Positions 6,871-7,581 of a stretch of 7,581 nt of DNA are shown here, one piece after another (position 1 is the stretch's first letter; each line of letters starts with the position of its first letter). The DNA lies in the NCBI GenBank assembly GCA_937893835.1, contig CALCSS010000035.1, forward strand, positions 1 through 7,581, read 5' to 3'. The position numbers and the translations under genes were made by a program. The notes under the pieces are model-generated. The model did not search any database. It was not told the origin of the DNA and was given only the letters and a program-made list of their open reading frames with translations. The DNA comes from an uncultured Fidelibacterota bacterium. Its GTDB lineage: Bacteria; Fidelibacterota; Marinisomatia; Marinisomatales; UBA1611.

Positions 6871-7581
6871 ATGGACGAATTCTCACATCTTGATGCCAAT
6901 GGAAATGTAAGGATGGTGGATATCACTGATAAATTGAGCACGTCAAGAGTTGCACGGGCAGAGGGGTCGATCTCAATGAGACCAGAGACATTGTCAGCGA
7001 TTCAAGACGATAAGGTTCCAAAGGGAAATGTGTTGACCACCGCAAAGATCGCAGGGATCAATGCGGCAAAGAACACAGCACATTTGATCCCCATGTGTCA
7101 CCAATTGAATGTTTCCTATGTAGATCTAGAATTCGAGTTGCGATCGAATTCGATCAAGATCATGTCTCTAGTAAAGACCAAGGACGCCACTGGGGTAGAG
7201 ATGGAGGCTCTTACCGCTGTATCTGCTGCTGCATTGACCATCTACGACATGTGCAAGGCAGTGGATGACACCATGATGATCAAAGAAACCAAACTAATTG
7301 AAAAGATCGGAGGGAGATCAGGACATGCCACAGATCATAGACCAAGGGTCGGTGTCATCACACTGAGTGATAGTGTATCTTCTGGTAAGGCGCAGGATAG
7401 GTCTGGGCCCATTCTATCTGAAGGTTTTTCAGATGCGGGTTGTGATGTAGATCATCACAAGGTCCTGCCCGATGGATCTGATGAGTTGGTAAAAGTCATT
7501 GGGGAATGGATCGAAGAGGGTGTAGAACTTATCCTGACCACTGGAGGTACAGGTCTAGGAAAAAGAGACCTCACGATTGAA
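6871..7581 (+). CDS. moaCB: Bifunctional MoaC-MoaB/Mog fusion protein, 3' partial
   Basis: One open frame of 237 visible codons with no stop before the window edge. Residues 1 to about 153 are a complete MoaC (cyclic pyranopterin monophosphate synthase): KGNVLTTAKIAGI with Lys51, LIPMCH with His77, TGVEMEALTAVSAAALTIYDMCKA with Asp126 and Lys129 (counterparts of E. coli Asp128 and Lys131), then GGRSG. After a very short linker (TDHRP), residues 159 onward are a MoaB/Mog-type molybdopterin-binding domain: RVGVITLSDSVSSG, DRSGP, and TTGGTGLGKRDLTIE, the GGTG-x4-RD-x-T motif of molybdopterin adenylyltransferases. The fusion joins cPMP formation to a later pathway step. It is not explained by a missed stop, because both domains read continuously in one frame. 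MoaC-MoaB fusions are known, notably in Bacteroidota. The start is set by AGGAGG at 6859-6864. Confidence 0.93.
   Translation, partial: MDEFSHLDANGNVRMVDITDKLSTSRVARAEGSISMRPETLSAIQDDKVPKGNVLTTAKIAGINAAKNTAHLIPMCHQLNVSYVDLEFELRSNSIKIMSLVKTKDATGVEMEALTAVSAAALTIYDMCKAVDDTMMIKETKLIEKIGGRSGHATDHRPRVGVITLSDSVSSGKAQDRSGPILSEGFSDAGCDVDHHKVLPDGSDELVKVIGEWIEEGVELILTTGGTGLGKRDLTIE

Overview
The window reads as part of a bacterial respiratory molybdoenzyme locus followed by molybdenum-cofactor (Moco) synthesis genes, all on the + strand. Bases 1-5526 hold a compact operon: nxrA (5' end cut by the window edge), an unrecognised 87-residue gene, nxrB, and a TorD/NarJ-type chaperone. NxrA and NxrB resemble the nitrite oxidoreductase branch of the type II DMSO-reductase family (Nitrospira, Nitrospina and anammox type) more than cytoplasmic NarGH. 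These enzymes exchange electrons between nitrite/nitrate and a respiratory chain, normally on the outer face of the membrane. The physiological direction, nitrite oxidation or nitrate reduction, cannot be read from sequence. No heme-b or cytochrome-b anchor subunit lies in the window.

Bases 5527-5830 are the only sizeable non-coding stretch. They hold an AT-rich 14-bp inverted repeat just after the chaperone gene, a smaller inverted repeat, an extended -10 promoter (TGATATAAT), and a structured RNA leader that I identify as a Moco-riboswitch (MOCO RNA motif) element. The leader has a GAAA-capped 8-bp hairpin and a second hairpin with a near-consensus 11-nt tetraloop receptor. It appears to lack the P3 arm, a feature proposed for the tungsten-cofactor-linked subclass.

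Bases 5831-7581 hold moaA, then a MoaC-MoaB/Mog fusion gene that runs off the right edge. Together they cover the first steps (GTP to cPMP) and the molybdopterin adenylation step of the cofactor pathway. The layout makes sense as one unit: the cofactor genes supply the bis-MGD cofactor, the chaperone holds apo-NxrA while it is loaded, and the riboswitch would let the cofactor control its own supply.

Organism: a bacterium of moderately low GC (by eye). The Nxr type suggests Nitrospinota or another nitrite oxidiser. The MoaC-MoaB fusion is, from memory, common in Bacteroidota and relatives, so an FCB-group lineage (Bacteroidota, Ignavibacteria or Marinimicrobia) carrying an Nxr-like enzyme is also possible. 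I cannot settle this from the window.
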